A stretch of DNA of 64,000 nt, from assembly GCA_049578505.1 (NCBI GenBank), contig JBAUMC010000024.1:23871-87870 (forward strand), read 5' to 3'. This stretch comes from JAGVPT01 sp049578505 (GTDB lineage Bacteria; Bacteroidota; Ignavibacteria; UBA10030; UBA8401). A program made the translations under genes and the position numbers. The notes below the pieces were generated by a model. The model had not been told where the DNA came from. It did not search any database and was given only the letters and a program-made list of their open reading frames with translations. This document shows positions 27,735-37,064 of the stretch, piece by piece. The number at the start of each line of letters is the position of its first letter. Positions within the stretch are counted from its first letter, which is position 1.

Positions 27735-28993
27735 AAACGATACGACAACTTTCGATTCTTTGGGCCGCGGTAGCAATCGCTTGTGCGGTTTCGTTTGCCC
27801 AGGAGCAATCGGATTACGAGATCTCCCAGAGCTTCAATAAAACATACAAAGAACTGACAAAAGCGATTGAAATGGCGCAAACAGTTCAAGAATGCGCAGA
27901 GATCAGCGTTAATATCGATGCGCTGGAAAAAGAATACGCTCCGCATAAAGCCCTGCTTGACAAGACACTGTACCCGGACGATTTTCAAAAGAAACTCGAC
28001 ATGATACACGGGCAGCTTGCTTATGCGCAGAATAAGCTCGGGATTATTCAGGAATCGGTGACGAAGATTGCCGCGCTTGAAACGCAAGTGCAAGAACTTT
28101 CTTCGCAGGTGGAAAAGCTGAGCAACGAAAACGGCTCGCTGATGAAGGAAATCGAAACGCTTAGAGCATCTAACACGAAAGACCAAAAAATGGTCGACTC
28201 CTTGAGTTCCCTCGTGGCAAAACTCCGTTCAAATATCAGCGACAGGGACAAGATGATTTTCGCGATGGTCGACAGCATCTTCTTGCAGTACGACAAAAAC
28301 GTTGACGCGTTAAAGGACGTTGAAAAACAAAAAGTTGCATCCCACATCGAACGCAACGGCGTTATCGGCAACATCAAAAAATCGATCGTTGACAATGTCA
28401 CGTTTCTAGAATCGACTTCATTGACCGGAAAGGATCTTGCGACGCTTGTCGGCGAGCAGAAGAAATTTGCGGCGGAATGGAAGGGGCTCGGACCGAAACT
28501 CGCGGCGATTTATGTATCGCAGAAGGATCGCGCGAAGGAAGTCTCTACCATCGATACCATGCTCAGTGCTTGGAGCGCCAAGGTCGATGCGGTTCTTTGG
28601 AAATCTCTTAACCAGCTTTTCACAAAGCACAATCTGACGGTGAAACCGTTCAACGACGGCAACGCCTTCGTTGCGAACGTTATAGGCTTTATCGATGATG
28701 AGATTCAAAATGCGAACCAGCGGACTGAAGCTACCCGCTCCGAGGTTTATACCACGTTTGTCGATAGTGTTTGGAATGCAGAGCTGACGACAACGTGGAT
28801 GCCGCTTTTACGGGACAACGGTATTGTTACCGAAGCGCAGTTCGGCCAGATCAAAGCTAAAGTGGACGCATGGCACTCATCTATTGAGCCTGGACACACT
28901 TTGGTCTACATCATTATCGCATTGGTGATTCTTGTTGTCCTTCTCCTTTTGTACAGGAGAATGAAAGCTGCGCCAAAAACGCCGGTGACGTAA
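27731..28993 (+). CDS. Hypothetical envelope protein with signal peptide, coiled coil and C-terminal membrane anchor
   Basis: A 420-residue protein of unrecognised family. Residues 1-23 form a signal peptide ending in VSFAQ. A helical region follows, with a long heptad-rich coiled coil at about 110-165 (IAALETQVQELSSQVEKLSN then LSSLVAKLRSNIS). A mixed central domain comes next, and a single membrane helix near the end (TLVYIIIALVILVVLLLLYR) precedes a short basic tail. The layout implies a periplasmic body tethered to the inner membrane by its C-terminus. It overlaps the upstream lipoprotein gene by 4 bp; together they could form a trans-envelope tether or sensor, but that is a guess from topology. 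Confidence 0.7.
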   Translation: MKTIRQLSILWAAVAIACAVSFAQEQSDYEISQSFNKTYKELTKAIEMAQTVQECAEISVNIDALEKEYAPHKALLDKTLYPDDFQKKLDMIHGQLAYAQNKLGIIQESVTKIAALETQVQELSSQVEKLSNENGSLMKEIETLRASNTKDQKMVDSLSSLVAKLRSNISDRDKMIFAMVDSIFLQYDKNVDALKDVEKQKVASHIERNGVIGNIKKSIVDNVTFLESTSLTGKDLATLVGEQKKFAAEWKGLGPKLAAIYVSQKDRAKEVSTIDTMLSAWSAKVDAVLWKSLNQLFTKHNLTVKPFNDGNAFVANVIGFIDDEIQNANQRTEATRSEVYTTFVDSVWNAELTTTWMPLLRDNGIVTEAQFGQIKAKVDAWHSSIEPGHTLVYIIIALVILVVLLLLYRRMKAAPKTPVT

Positions 28994-29003
28994 ATCTATC
29001 GAA

Positions 29004-29081
29004 GAAGGACACGAAGAGGCAGTAAAGATGTTCATGAATGCTTGAGATGAACAGAAAGTTTATACCGTCTTCGTGTTCTTC
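29004..29081. repeat. Imperfect inverted repeat after the coiled-coil gene
   Basis: GAAGGACACGAAGA (29004-29017) and TCTTCGTGTTCTTC (29068-29081) pair at 13 of 14 positions across a 50-bp spacer. It occupies the gap before a small gene and could form a long-loop hairpin in the transcript. Confidence 0.5.
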
Positions 29082-29105
29082 ATGGATGATTCATCTTTAG
29101 AAATT

Positions 29106-29342
29106 ATGAAAGAAGGAAGAGCAGATACGCACAAAGCCGTGGATGCTCCGTCACCCGGCAAAAAGTATGAATGCCAGTTGAACGGAACGCCGCTGTATGA
29201 AGCCCGGATTCACAACGTTATGGGCTGCTGGGCGACCGTTGAAGTAGTCCGGCCTCTTCCCGGGCCGCACGAGCATCAGTACAAAACGGGACAGACGTTC
29301 GACATTCGCGTTAATTCGTACACGTTTCACGAAGAGGCATAA
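29106..29342 (+). CDS. Small hypothetical protein (78 aa)
   Basis: The ATG at 29106 is preferred because the preceding 11 codons of the frame lie in an inverted repeat. The product is soluble, beta-rich and ends in FDIRVNSYTFHEEA, with ECQLNGTPLYEARIHNVMGCWATVEVV in the middle; I recognise no family, although the composition is protein-like and the frame is well filled. It lies between the coiled-coil gene and the Mla operon and may be a stand-alone gene. Confidence 0.5.
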   Translation: MKEGRADTHKAVDAPSPGKKYECQLNGTPLYEARIHNVMGCWATVEVVRPLPGPHEHQYKTGQTFDIRVNSYTFHEEA

Positions 29343-29499
29343 TCCGGTATCGAGATCAAAACGAAGCGGTGATTGTCTGATACAACCACCGCTTCGCCGT
29401 CTGTGAGCGCCACCTTGATTTTCATGGCGTATTTTTCAATATTAACCGCGGCATCAGAGACCTTCCACGAATACTTTGTCACTTTCGATAGCCCCGCGC

Positions 29500-30306
29500 A
29501 TGGCGGAAACATACACCGTAGATGTTCAAGCCCCCCACTTTACATTCTTTGCGTTTATAGGAGAACGGAGCAGTATATTTTTCGGGCATCTCGGCAGGTA
29601 TGGCTCCTTGATGTGGTGGATGCTTCGCAACATTCATAACGCGAAGGAATATTCCAGGAACATTTATCAACAGATGGTGATCATCGGAAACGACTCTATT
29701 CCGATCGTCGTTTTCGTCAGCGCATTTGTGGGAATGGTCACCGCGGTGCAATCTGCCTATCAATTGTACGATTGGATTCCGCGTGCAGTGGTTGGAAGCC
29801 TCGTAGTGAAATCCGTTTTGCTCGAACTGACTCCTCTTATGACAGCGTTAGTCCTTGCTGGAAAAGTGGGCGCAACAATTACCGCCGAGCTTGGCACAAT
29901 GCGCGTCACCGAACAAATCGACGCTCTCGAAGCGTTGGCGTTTGATTCAATTTCATATCTTATCACTCCTCGCGTTTTAAGCGGCATGCTGATGTTTCCT
30001 ATTCTCATTATCTTCGGCGATCTTGTTGCAATCCTCGGAGGGCTGATTGGTTCCGTTGCCGTCGCAAACATCCCGGCAGAAGCCTTCATCCACGGAATGA
30101 AGAATTCGTTCGAAACGTGGGATGCCGTGTTCGGAATTATCAAGGCGAATTTTTTCGGTTTCACCATTACCTCGGTCGCGTGTTATCAGGGATATTTTGT
30201 TGAAGGGGGTTCTGAAGGGGTCGGCAAGGCGACGATGAGGACGGTCGTGCTAACGTGCCTCGCTGTGGTGGTGATGGATTTTGTTCTTGCGTCGGTGCTG
30301 TTGTAA
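29500..30306 (+). CDS. mlaE: MlaE-family ABC transporter permease
   Basis: A 268-residue permease from the ATG at 29500 (an alternative start at 29476 adds 8 residues). It has an N-terminal interfacial helix and five or six membrane segments, with the MlaE signatures FVGMVTAVQSAYQL, GKVGATITAELGTMRVTEQIDALEALA and the C-terminal SVACYQGYFVEGGSEGVGKAT. It is the membrane part of the transporter that moves phospholipids between inner and outer membranes, maintaining outer-membrane lipid asymmetry. The ATPase gene follows after 81 bp and the MCE protein gene overlaps that. Confidence 0.94.
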   Translation: MAETYTVDVQAPHFTFFAFIGERSSIFFGHLGRYGSLMWWMLRNIHNAKEYSRNIYQQMVIIGNDSIPIVVFVSAFVGMVTAVQSAYQLYDWIPRAVVGSLVVKSVLLELTPLMTALVLAGKVGATITAELGTMRVTEQIDALEALAFDSISYLITPRVLSGMLMFPILIIFGDLVAILGGLIGSVAVANIPAEAFIHGMKNSFETWDAVFGIIKANFFGFTITSVACYQGYFVEGGSEGVGKATMRTVVLTCLAVVVMDFVLASVLL

Positions 30307-30387
30307 AGAAATGGAAATCGCCGGAATTTCGGTGAAACAACGATTCTATAAAAACTCGAATTCAAGACTACCGCGGACCTCGGCCGG

Positions 30388-31137
30388 ATGATTCGAATTC
30401 GCAACATCTGGAAAAAATTCGGCGAAAAGCAGGTACTACGAGGCATTTCGTTTGACGTATTGAATAAAGAGACGACCGTCGTGCTCGGCCGGAGCGGGGG
30501 CGGAAAAAGCGTGCTTCTAAAAATGATTATCGGCTTAATAAAGCCCGATTCCGGTTCGATCGAAGTTGACGGCAAAGACGTCGCTAGGATGAACTACAAA
30601 GAACTGCGTGCGCTCAGGTTCAAATTCGGTTTCCTATTCCAGGGTGCCGCGCTGTTCGATTCGATGACTGTCGGTGAAAACGTCGCACTCTCTCTTCGGC
30701 GGCATACGGGGTGGACCGAAACAGAAATTAAAGAAAGCCTTCAATACGCCTTGCACGTTGTCGGTCTCGATAGTGTCGAACACCTGATGCCGTCTTCGCT
30801 GAGCGGCGGGATGAAAAAGCGCGTTGGATTGGCGCGTGCGATTGCGCTCACGCCGCGCTACGTGCTCTACGATGAACCGACCACCGGCCTCGATATGGAG
30901 ACCGCCGACGAAATCAACCTCCTTATCAAAGAGATGAGGACGAAGCTTGGAGTAACGTCAATAGTGGTAACGCACGACATTCACAGCGCATTTATCGTCG
31001 GCGACCGGTTTGCCGTTCTCGAAAACGGGGCGGCGTTGATGACGGGTACTCGCGATGAACTACAAAATAGCCAAGACGAGGAAGTCCGGAAATATATCAA
31101 CAGCTCTTTACCAATCACTGAGGGACATCGCTCATGA
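30388..31137 (+). CDS. mlaF: MlaF-type ABC transporter ATPase
   Basis: A 249-residue ATPase with Walker A GRSGGGKS, Q-loop FLFQGAALFDSMTVGENV (the FDSMTV form is typical of MlaF/Mkl), signature LSGGMKKRVGLARA, Walker B YVLYDEPTTGLD and the H-loop TSIVVTHDIHSA. It powers the Mla lipid transporter. The stop overlaps the MCE gene start by 4 bp. Confidence 0.95.
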   Translation: MIRIRNIWKKFGEKQVLRGISFDVLNKETTVVLGRSGGGKSVLLKMIIGLIKPDSGSIEVDGKDVARMNYKELRALRFKFGFLFQGAALFDSMTVGENVALSLRRHTGWTETEIKESLQYALHVVGLDSVEHLMPSSLSGGMKKRVGLARAIALTPRYVLYDEPTTGLDMETADEINLLIKEMRTKLGVTSIVVTHDIHSAFIVGDRFAVLENGAALMTGTRDELQNSQDEEVRKYINSSLPITEGHRS

Positions 31138-32045
31138 AACTCAGCAATGAAATAAAACTCGGGATGGTGATATTTGCCGCGGTGATTGTCTTTGTCGGTG
31201 GAGTGGTGTATCTTCGCGGCGTCGATTTTCAGAAACGGGAATATGCCCTGACGATTTTCTATAACAATGTGAACGGCCTGCAAGAGGGCGACCCGATCAC
31301 CATCGCCGGTCTCGCCGTGGGTAAAGTTGAGGAAATGAAACTCATCGGCACAGCAATTGCGGTGAAAGTGCAGGTGGAGAACAAAGTGCAATTTCCCATC
31401 GACTCAAAAGCCTATATCAAGAGTTCCAGCCTGATGGGAGGAAAATTAATTGCAATTACGCCGGGGATTGAACCGACAATGCTCCGCAACGGCGATACGC
31501 TCACCGGTTCCTATGAAGCCGACCTGACCGAATTGACCTCCACGCTAGCTCCGATATCGTCGAACGTGCTTGGCATCCTTCAGAGAGTGAACACAACGTT
31601 TGACGAAAAGACGCGCGGCAACATACAAAATATCCTGGCGGATGTGAATCGGTCATCCGCCGAGCTTGAGCACATTATACATGATGAAGGACAGCGATTA
31701 GATTTTGCGATAGGAAACTTTGGAACGTTCTCATCCAACCTCTCTCGCTTCGCCATGAACCTTGACACTATCGCGCTTTCTCAACGCACCAACCTTGATA
31801 CTAGTATGGCATCAATTCGGGCGGTGACATACAATCTTCAACAGGCGTCCGAGAATCTTAAATCAACTACGCAATCGCTCAACATCGTTCTTAATAAAGT
31901 TGAAAAGGGGCAAGGGACGCTCGGAAAACTTGTACATGAAGAAAAATTGTACGATGATGTTGACAGCCTTGCCTCAAACCTCAACTTGCTGGTAAAAGAC
32001 TTGCGGGAGAATCCCGGCAAATACGTGAAAGTCAGTGTTTTTTAA
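31134..32045 (+). CDS. mlaD: MCE-domain protein of the Mla transporter (MlaD type)
   Basis: A 303-residue protein with an N-terminal membrane anchor (about 7-26, LGMVIFAAVIVFVGGVVYL), one MCE domain (about 38-115: VNGLQEGDPITIAGLAVGKVEEM through SSLMGGKLIAITPG) and a long helical C-terminal region (about 150-290) with heptad-like spacing, ending LRENPGKYVKVSVF. MCE proteins form hexameric rings that pass lipids between the permease and periplasmic partners. The C-terminal helices probably form a barrel, as in longer MCE proteins. No MlaA, MlaB or MlaC gene is present here. Confidence 0.93.
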   Translation: MKLSNEIKLGMVIFAAVIVFVGGVVYLRGVDFQKREYALTIFYNNVNGLQEGDPITIAGLAVGKVEEMKLIGTAIAVKVQVENKVQFPIDSKAYIKSSSLMGGKLIAITPGIEPTMLRNGDTLTGSYEADLTELTSTLAPISSNVLGILQRVNTTFDEKTRGNIQNILADVNRSSAELEHIIHDEGQRLDFAIGNFGTFSSNLSRFAMNLDTIALSQRTNLDTSMASIRAVTYNLQQASENLKSTTQSLNIVLNKVEKGQGTLGKLVHEEKLYDDVDSLASNLNLLVKDLRENPGKYVKVSVF

Positions 32046-32157
32046 ATGATGATAGAGTAAAACGATTTCGGAACGACCGAACCTAGAGTTTCTTCAGGCA
32101 ACGCGAGATGAAATTCTGGTGCTGTAGAATCAATCAACCAACATAAAGGAGTACACA

Positions 32158-32484
32158 GTGAATATATTTGTGGGTAATCTATCTCGTGATGCCAACGAAG
32201 AGGATGTGCGGCAAGCGTTCCAGGCATTTGGACAAGTTGCCACAGTGAATATCATCATGGATAAATTCACACGGGAACCGAAGGGCTTTGGATTTGTCGA
32301 AATGCCGACAAAGACCGAAGCTGAAGCAGCCATCGCAGGATTAAACGGTAAAGAGCTAAAGGGACGGGCGTTGACTGTGAACGAAGCTCGGCCTCGTGAA
32401 GAACGCGGCGGCGGCTTCGGCGGAAGGAAAGGCGGAGGCTACGGCGGAAATAAAGGCGGTGGCGGTGGTCGACGCTCCTGGTAA
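32158..32484 (+). CDS. RRM-type RNA-binding protein with glycine-rich tail
   Basis: 108 residues, starting at GTG 32158 with Shine-Dalgarno AAAGGAG. A single RNA recognition motif fills residues 2-80, with RNP2 IFVGNL (3-8) and RNP1 KGFGFVEM (42-49). Residues 83-108 form an arginine/glycine-rich tail (GGGFGGRKGGG, GGNKGGGG). Such proteins occur in cyanobacteria and Bacteroidota, often induced by cold, and bind single-stranded RNA. It is monocistronic, followed by a terminator-like hairpin. Confidence 0.94.
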   Translation: MNIFVGNLSRDANEEDVRQAFQAFGQVATVNIIMDKFTREPKGFGFVEMPTKTEAEAAIAGLNGKELKGRALTVNEARPREERGGGFGGRKGGGYGGNKGGGGGRRSW

Positions 32485-32584
32485 TTGCGTGATCGTTTGC
32501 ACTGGAATTTTATACGATGCAGACGATGTGAACATATTGCGAGGAAAAGTTTCTCATTGAGCGGATGCCGATGCAAGGCGATTC

Positions 32585-32625
32585 GGCCGGAACTACTTAT
32601 TCCGGCCTCAACCTTGTTTTAAAAC
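32585..32625 (+). terminator. Terminator-like hairpin after the RRM gene
   Basis: GGCCGGAA (32585-32592) pairs with TTCCGGCC (32600-32607) with a 7-nt loop, followed by TCAACCTTGTTTTAAAA. The T-run is imperfect. Confidence 0.55.
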
Positions 32626-33028
32626 CAGGTATAACTTTCTTGAATGTCCGAACTGCTGGGTGATTTTCATCTCCTCCCCACCGCAGTTCGCGGCATTGCA
32701 TTCAACCCAATGCCATGACCTCGGCCAAGAGAGACGTGGGAAAAATTCGTCGGCATGGATTCATTTTGCCGGAGTCAAATGCTAATCTGCGTGAACGGGA
32801 AAAAGGGATATTTACTTTTAGGGTGTAAAATATAACTCTCAACAAACACGATGTGTTTGCCGCACCGGAACAGTCTATATTTCGCATCCCCTTCTTAAAA
32901 CCTCCACCACTTACATTAGTGTATTTATGCCTCCCCAATTGCACAAATTTTAGAGGATCGTAAACGTTCCCTCTCCTTTTTTGAGCGCGATGTAACGATG
33001 CAAATCTAAAGTTGTCGAGGATGTGAAA
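32626..33028. other. Intergenic region before the acyl-CoA synthetase gene
   Basis: About 400 bp without a gene I can support. A possible -7 element TATATTTC lies near 32876 with only a weak -33 partner. A 116-codon open frame on the minus strand here has no recognisable protein features and is not called. Confidence 0.4.
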
Positions 33029-34945
33029 ATGACCCAGAAAACAATCCCCCAATTATTTGAAACGAGCGTTGAAAAATACGGTAACAACATTCTCCTTTGG
33101 GAAAAACGGGGTGAAAAGTATGAAGGAACAACGTACGGGGAAATTCACAACAGGGCATATCAATTCGCCGCAGGATTGCTGAGCATTGGAATTAAAAAGG
33201 AAGACCGCATCGCACTTATCGCTGAAGGACGGAACGACTGGCTCATCAGCGAGCTTGGAATTTTGTATACCGGAGCTATCAATGTGCCCCTATCGGTGAA
33301 GCTGAATGAGCGGTCCGAATTGAAATTCCGGCTTGCCCATTCCGGGTGCCGGATGGCGATAGTTTCCGCGAGCCAGGCGCCCAAAATTCAACAGCTCAAG
33401 AACGACCTCCCCGATCTCGAGAAAATTATCCTGCTCGATCCCGCTGAAAAATATTGTGAGGATGAAATGCCTCTTCAACAATTGTATGAAACGGGAAAAA
33501 AATATTTGGCTGAAAACCCCATCTCTTTCCGTCGTTCATGGCAATCGCTAGGTGAAAACGATCCGGCAACGATTTGTTATACGTCCGGTACGACCGCCGA
33601 CCCTAAGGGAGTCATTCTCACCCACCGAAACTATACTGCGAACGTTGAACAATCATCCGCGCTTTTGCCGATTCCGGAGCACTATTGTTCGTTGCTTATT
33701 TTGCCCTGGGATCATTGTTTTGCTCACACGGCCGGCATTTACACGTTGATGAAAAATGGAGCGAGCATGGCGTCCGTGCAGGCCGGTAAAACGGCGATCG
33801 AAGCGCTTAAAAATATTCCGCTCAACATAAAAGAATCGAAGCCGACTTTTCTACTGAGCGTTCCGACCCTTGGGAAAAATTTTCGGAAAAATATTGAGAA
33901 CGGCATCAGGCAAAAAAGCCCGAAAGTTGAAAAGCTTTTTAAGAAAGCACTTGATCTTGCGTACGATTACAACGGCAACGGCTGGAATCGCGGGAAAGGT
34001 CTTCGCATATTGAAGAAGCCGTTGTATATGATCTTCGATAAAGTCCTTTTCAGTAAAATACGCGAAAATTTTGGCGGCAGGCTCGAATTCTTTATCGGCG
34101 GTGGAGCTCTCCTCGATATTGAATTGCAGAGATTCTTTTATGCCATCGGCATCCCGATGTTCCAGGGCTACGGACTTTCTGAGTCCTCCCCTGTCATTTC
34201 GGCGAATGTTCCGAAAAAACACAAGCTCGGCTCGTCGGGCAGCATTGTTCCGAACCTTGAAGTAAAAATCTGCGATGAAAAAGGGAATGCACTCGCAACG
34301 GGTCAACACGGGGAAATTGTTGTCAAAGGGGAAAATGTCATGGCGGGGTACTGGAAGAACGAGAAGGCGACACGCGAGGCAATTCGGGAGGGCTGGCTTT
34401 ACACCGGCGACCTTGGCTATCTTGATGAGGACGGTTTTTTGTACGTCCTCGGACGAAGCAAAAGCCTGCTTATTGCGAACGACGGCGAAAAATACAGCCC
34501 CGAAGGGATTGAAGAAACAATTGCGGGTCATTCGCGTTACATCGAACAGATCATGCTGTACAATAACCAATCCCCGTATACCGTGGCCCTGGTCGTCCCA
34601 AATCACGACACCGTGTCGCAATGGCTAAAAGAGAAAAGCCTCTCTTGCCGGACACCCGAAGGACAGGAAGCCGTATTACAAATGCTGGAATCTGAGATTG
34701 ATGCGTACCGTGAAGGAGGAGCTTATGCTGGAATGTTTCCGTTCCGGTGGCTCCCCTCAGCGATTGCGGTGTTGGGGGAAGGATTCACAGAGCAAAACGG
34801 ATTTATGAATAGTACGCTCAAGATGGTGCGGGGCCGTATTACCGAGTTCTATAAAAACAGGTTGGATTTCCTTTTCACGCCTGAAGGGCAGAACGTCTGT
34901 AATCATCAGAACTTGACGATTGTGAAAAGATGGGAGGATAAATAG
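33029..34945 (+). CDS. Long-chain fatty acyl-CoA synthetase (AMP-forming)
   Basis: About 638 residues from the ATG at 33029, which has GAGG 8 bp upstream; the GTG at 33023 is an alternative. It activates fatty acids via an acyl-adenylate. Motifs of the ANL superfamily are intact: the P-loop ICYTSGTTADPKGVILTHRN, the A5 motif FQGYGLSESSPVIS, the ATP-binding YTGDLGYLDEDGFLYVLGRSK, and the A10 region (EQNGFMNSTLKMVRG). The linker and length match the FadD15/long-chain group. It is monocistronic, so lipid use (degradation or recycling) cannot be inferred from neighbours. Confidence 0.94.
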   Translation: MTQKTIPQLFETSVEKYGNNILLWEKRGEKYEGTTYGEIHNRAYQFAAGLLSIGIKKEDRIALIAEGRNDWLISELGILYTGAINVPLSVKLNERSELKFRLAHSGCRMAIVSASQAPKIQQLKNDLPDLEKIILLDPAEKYCEDEMPLQQLYETGKKYLAENPISFRRSWQSLGENDPATICYTSGTTADPKGVILTHRNYTANVEQSSALLPIPEHYCSLLILPWDHCFAHTAGIYTLMKNGASMASVQAGKTAIEALKNIPLNIKESKPTFLLSVPTLGKNFRKNIENGIRQKSPKVEKLFKKALDLAYDYNGNGWNRGKGLRILKKPLYMIFDKVLFSKIRENFGGRLEFFIGGGALLDIELQRFFYAIGIPMFQGYGLSESSPVISANVPKKHKLGSSGSIVPNLEVKICDEKGNALATGQHGEIVVKGENVMAGYWKNEKATREAIREGWLYTGDLGYLDEDGFLYVLGRSKSLLIANDGEKYSPEGIEETIAGHSRYIEQIMLYNNQSPYTVALVVPNHDTVSQWLKEKSLSCRTPEGQEAVLQMLESEIDAYREGGAYAGMFPFRWLPSAIAVLGEGFTEQNGFMNSTLKMVRGRITEFYKNRLDFLFTPEGQNVCNHQNLTIVKRWEDK

Positions 34946-35032
34946 ATTCTTAAATAAGCTTGGCATGGCTGCTCATAGGTGAACTCGATCACTCTCCGTG
35001 ATTAATCCGTTCCCCGTTTTCCGAACAGCTTG

Positions 35033-35040
35033 TATATTTG
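35033..35040 (+). promoter_or_regulatory. Possible -7 promoter element upstream of nfo
   Basis: TATATTTG matches the Bacteroidota TAnnTTTG element exactly, but no TTG lies 20 bp upstream. It is 132 bp before the nfo start. Between them is an AT-rich segment (about 35125-35162) resembling the repeat in the lptE signal-peptide region. Confidence 0.35.
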
Positions 35041-35171
35041 CTTGGCGCGGCAATGAATCTGCTTGAGCTTTAACCGTGCATCTTGTAGGCCTGTCATTAC
35101 ATCGCAAAAAATAAAAATCATTTATATGAATTTTTAACTTTTAATTTTTCACTTATAATTTCCCCTTATCC

Positions 35172-36041
35172 GTGAGCATCCACGACAAGAAAATTCTCCT
35201 CGGCGCCCATATGTCGATCAGCGGCGGCGTTTATACTGCCGTCGACCGCGCGACGTCGATCGGCTGTACGGCGCTTCAGGTTTTCACGAAGAACAATAAC
35301 CAGTGGGGTACGAAACCGTTGACGGAAAAGGAGATTGAACAGTACAAAAAGAAAATAGCTGAAGCAGCCATTACGCCAGTTGTGGCACACGATTCCTACC
35401 TCATTAATCTGTGCGCAGTGAACCCCGATATCCTTGTGAAATCCCGTGATGCCTTTGTGGACGAGTTGACCAGATGTGAACAGCTTGGAATTCAACTTTT
35501 AAATTTTCATCCAGGCGCGCACGGCGGGGCCGGCGAGGAAGAGGGGATAAAGCGAATCATCGAAAGTCTTAACATTGCCCACGAGAGAACGAAAGGGTTC
35601 AAAGTGCTGAGTGTTGTCGAGGCAACCGCAGGTCAAGGGACGGCGGTCGGCCATAAATTCGAACACCTTGAAAAAATTATTAACGGCGTCGATACCTCAA
35701 ATCGGATGGCAGTGTGTGTGGATACCTGTCATATCTTTGCAGCGGGGTATGATATACGAACAGAAGAAGAGTATGCGGCAACGTTTAAAGAGTTTAACGA
35801 AATTGTAGGATTGAATCGACTCGCCGCATTCCACTGTAACGATTCAAAAAAAGGATTCGGCTCACATGTAGACAGGCACGAGCATATCGGCAAAGGAATG
35901 ATCGGGTTGGAAGGGTTTTCTTTTTTGATGAACGATAGAAGATTCTCGGCTATCCCAAAGATTTTGGAGACACCGAAGAGCGAGGACCTTCATGAAGACG
36001 TGGAGAATATGAATACATTGAAGGGGTTAATTAGAAATTAA
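35172..36041 (+). CDS. nfo: Endonuclease IV (AP endonuclease family 2)
   Basis: A 289-residue DNA repair enzyme that cleaves at abasic sites and damaged 3' ends. It starts at GTG 35172, giving KILLGAHMSISGGVYTAVDRA, the standard N-terminus with the first metal histidine. The trinuclear zinc ligands are present in LLNFHPGAHGG, SVVEATAGQG (Glu), CVDTCHIFAAGYD, FHCNDSKKGFGSHVDRHEHIGKG and ILETP. Length is normal. It stands alone, with AT-rich intergenic repeats on both sides. Confidence 0.96.
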   Translation: MSIHDKKILLGAHMSISGGVYTAVDRATSIGCTALQVFTKNNNQWGTKPLTEKEIEQYKKKIAEAAITPVVAHDSYLINLCAVNPDILVKSRDAFVDELTRCEQLGIQLLNFHPGAHGGAGEEEGIKRIIESLNIAHERTKGFKVLSVVEATAGQGTAVGHKFEHLEKIINGVDTSNRMAVCVDTCHIFAAGYDIRTEEEYAATFKEFNEIVGLNRLAAFHCNDSKKGFGSHVDRHEHIGKGMIGLEGFSFLMNDRRFSAIPKILETPKSEDLHEDVENMNTLKGLIRN

Positions 36042-36127
36042 GAATTAGGAACTAAGCACCAAGAACCAAGAACAAAAGGGTGGATTTTCATTTTCTTCCG
36101 TTTCGCATCATTAAATTATCCGACAGC

Positions 36128-37039
36128 TTATTTTGGTTCAAGTGCTTCGGCCACAATGATTCCCGTTTGTTTCGAATGGCCGGCAAGGTACTCATGGAGG
36201 GGTGAATCCGTGATCTGAACTTTGTAGCCGACATCGGGGGCGTGCATGAGATGGAGCGAACCGTTTTCCACTCTCACCGCAATTCCGGTGTGTGAAATAT
36301 CCAACCCCGGGATATTCGTTGTGATGCCGATTAATGACCCCGTTTTAATTTTATCCGCAAACTTGCGAATGTTCTCCTTCGGAAGAAAGAACATCTTGCG
36401 CTTCCCTATCTCTGTTTCCTGCTTTCGGATTGTCTCGAAGAAGTCCTCGTTCGCGAGCTGCCTGTACGCGCTTCGGTGGGTGGTCATAAAATTGATAGGT
36501 GTTTGGATCGGCCGGAGGTTCTTTTCGCCGAACAATTGCGCAGTGACAACCCTCAAAACACCCTTCTTTTCGTTGTCGAACCAATAATCGGTTGTATAGT
36601 GAAGCCGGCTGGGGTACCCGTTAATGATGCCGCTGCGGTATCGGATAAACTGGAGCTGTGCCTTGTAATCGCCGAAAGAAAGTTTTTTCATCTTAACGCA
36701 CCGCGCAAGAGCGAGCGAGTTCTCGTAAAAGGAGACGCAATCGAGAACACGCAGATTGACAACGAGGTGCTCGGGACCCTCCTCTTCAAGCGAATGTGCA
36801 GCGTACTCCGTCCCGATAAATGACCTTCCGATTTCAACAATCACTTCATTGATCGGTTTGTCGGCAAGGTTGCCGGCGATGGACAGGTCAAACTTTGCTT
36901 TGCATATCTCTTCGTCTGACTCTTCAAATAAGGGAAGTATCGACGCCGCGTTTGATTTATCGAAGGCAAAAGGGAGCGAAAGAGCGAGTGTTGATAAGGT
37001 TGTGCGGCTGATGAAATCCCGACGGTTCATTGTTGCCAT
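36128..37039 (-). CDS. DUF1460 protein, predicted periplasmic N-acetylmuramoyl-L-alanine amidase-like
   Basis: 303 residues beginning MATMNRRDFISRTTLSTLALS, which reads as a twin-arginine-type signal (RRDFI), so the folded protein is probably exported by Tat. The body matches DUF1460 (NlpC/P60-like fold): the catalytic cysteine region LRVLDCVSFYENSLALARC, QLQFIRYRSGIINGYPSRLHYTTDYWFDN and the histidine region NIPGLDISHTGIAVR. Relatives cleave or bind peptidoglycan muropeptides, e.g. Bacteroides amidases that release anhydro-muramyl peptides. It is 26 bp downstream of dnaB on the same strand, possibly cotranscribed. The precise bond cleaved is not known. Confidence 0.85.
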   Translation of the reverse strand: MATMNRRDFISRTTLSTLALSLPFAFDKSNAASILPLFEESDEEICKAKFDLSIAGNLADKPINEVIVEIGRSFIGTEYAAHSLEEEGPEHLVVNLRVLDCVSFYENSLALARCVKMKKLSFGDYKAQLQFIRYRSGIINGYPSRLHYTTDYWFDNEKKGVLRVVTAQLFGEKNLRPIQTPINFMTTHRSAYRQLANEDFFETIRKQETEIGKRKMFFLPKENIRKFADKIKTGSLIGITTNIPGLDISHTGIAVRVENGSLHLMHAPDVGYKVQITDSPLHEYLAGHSKQTGIIVAEALEPK

Positions 37040-37064
37040 GATCTATCGTGTCGTCGTGTGTGGC

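Noticed and set aside
32702..33052. 116-codon minus-strand frame before the acyl-CoA synthetase
   Set aside because: No protein features or family resemblance, and it overlaps the start of a certain gene on the other strand.
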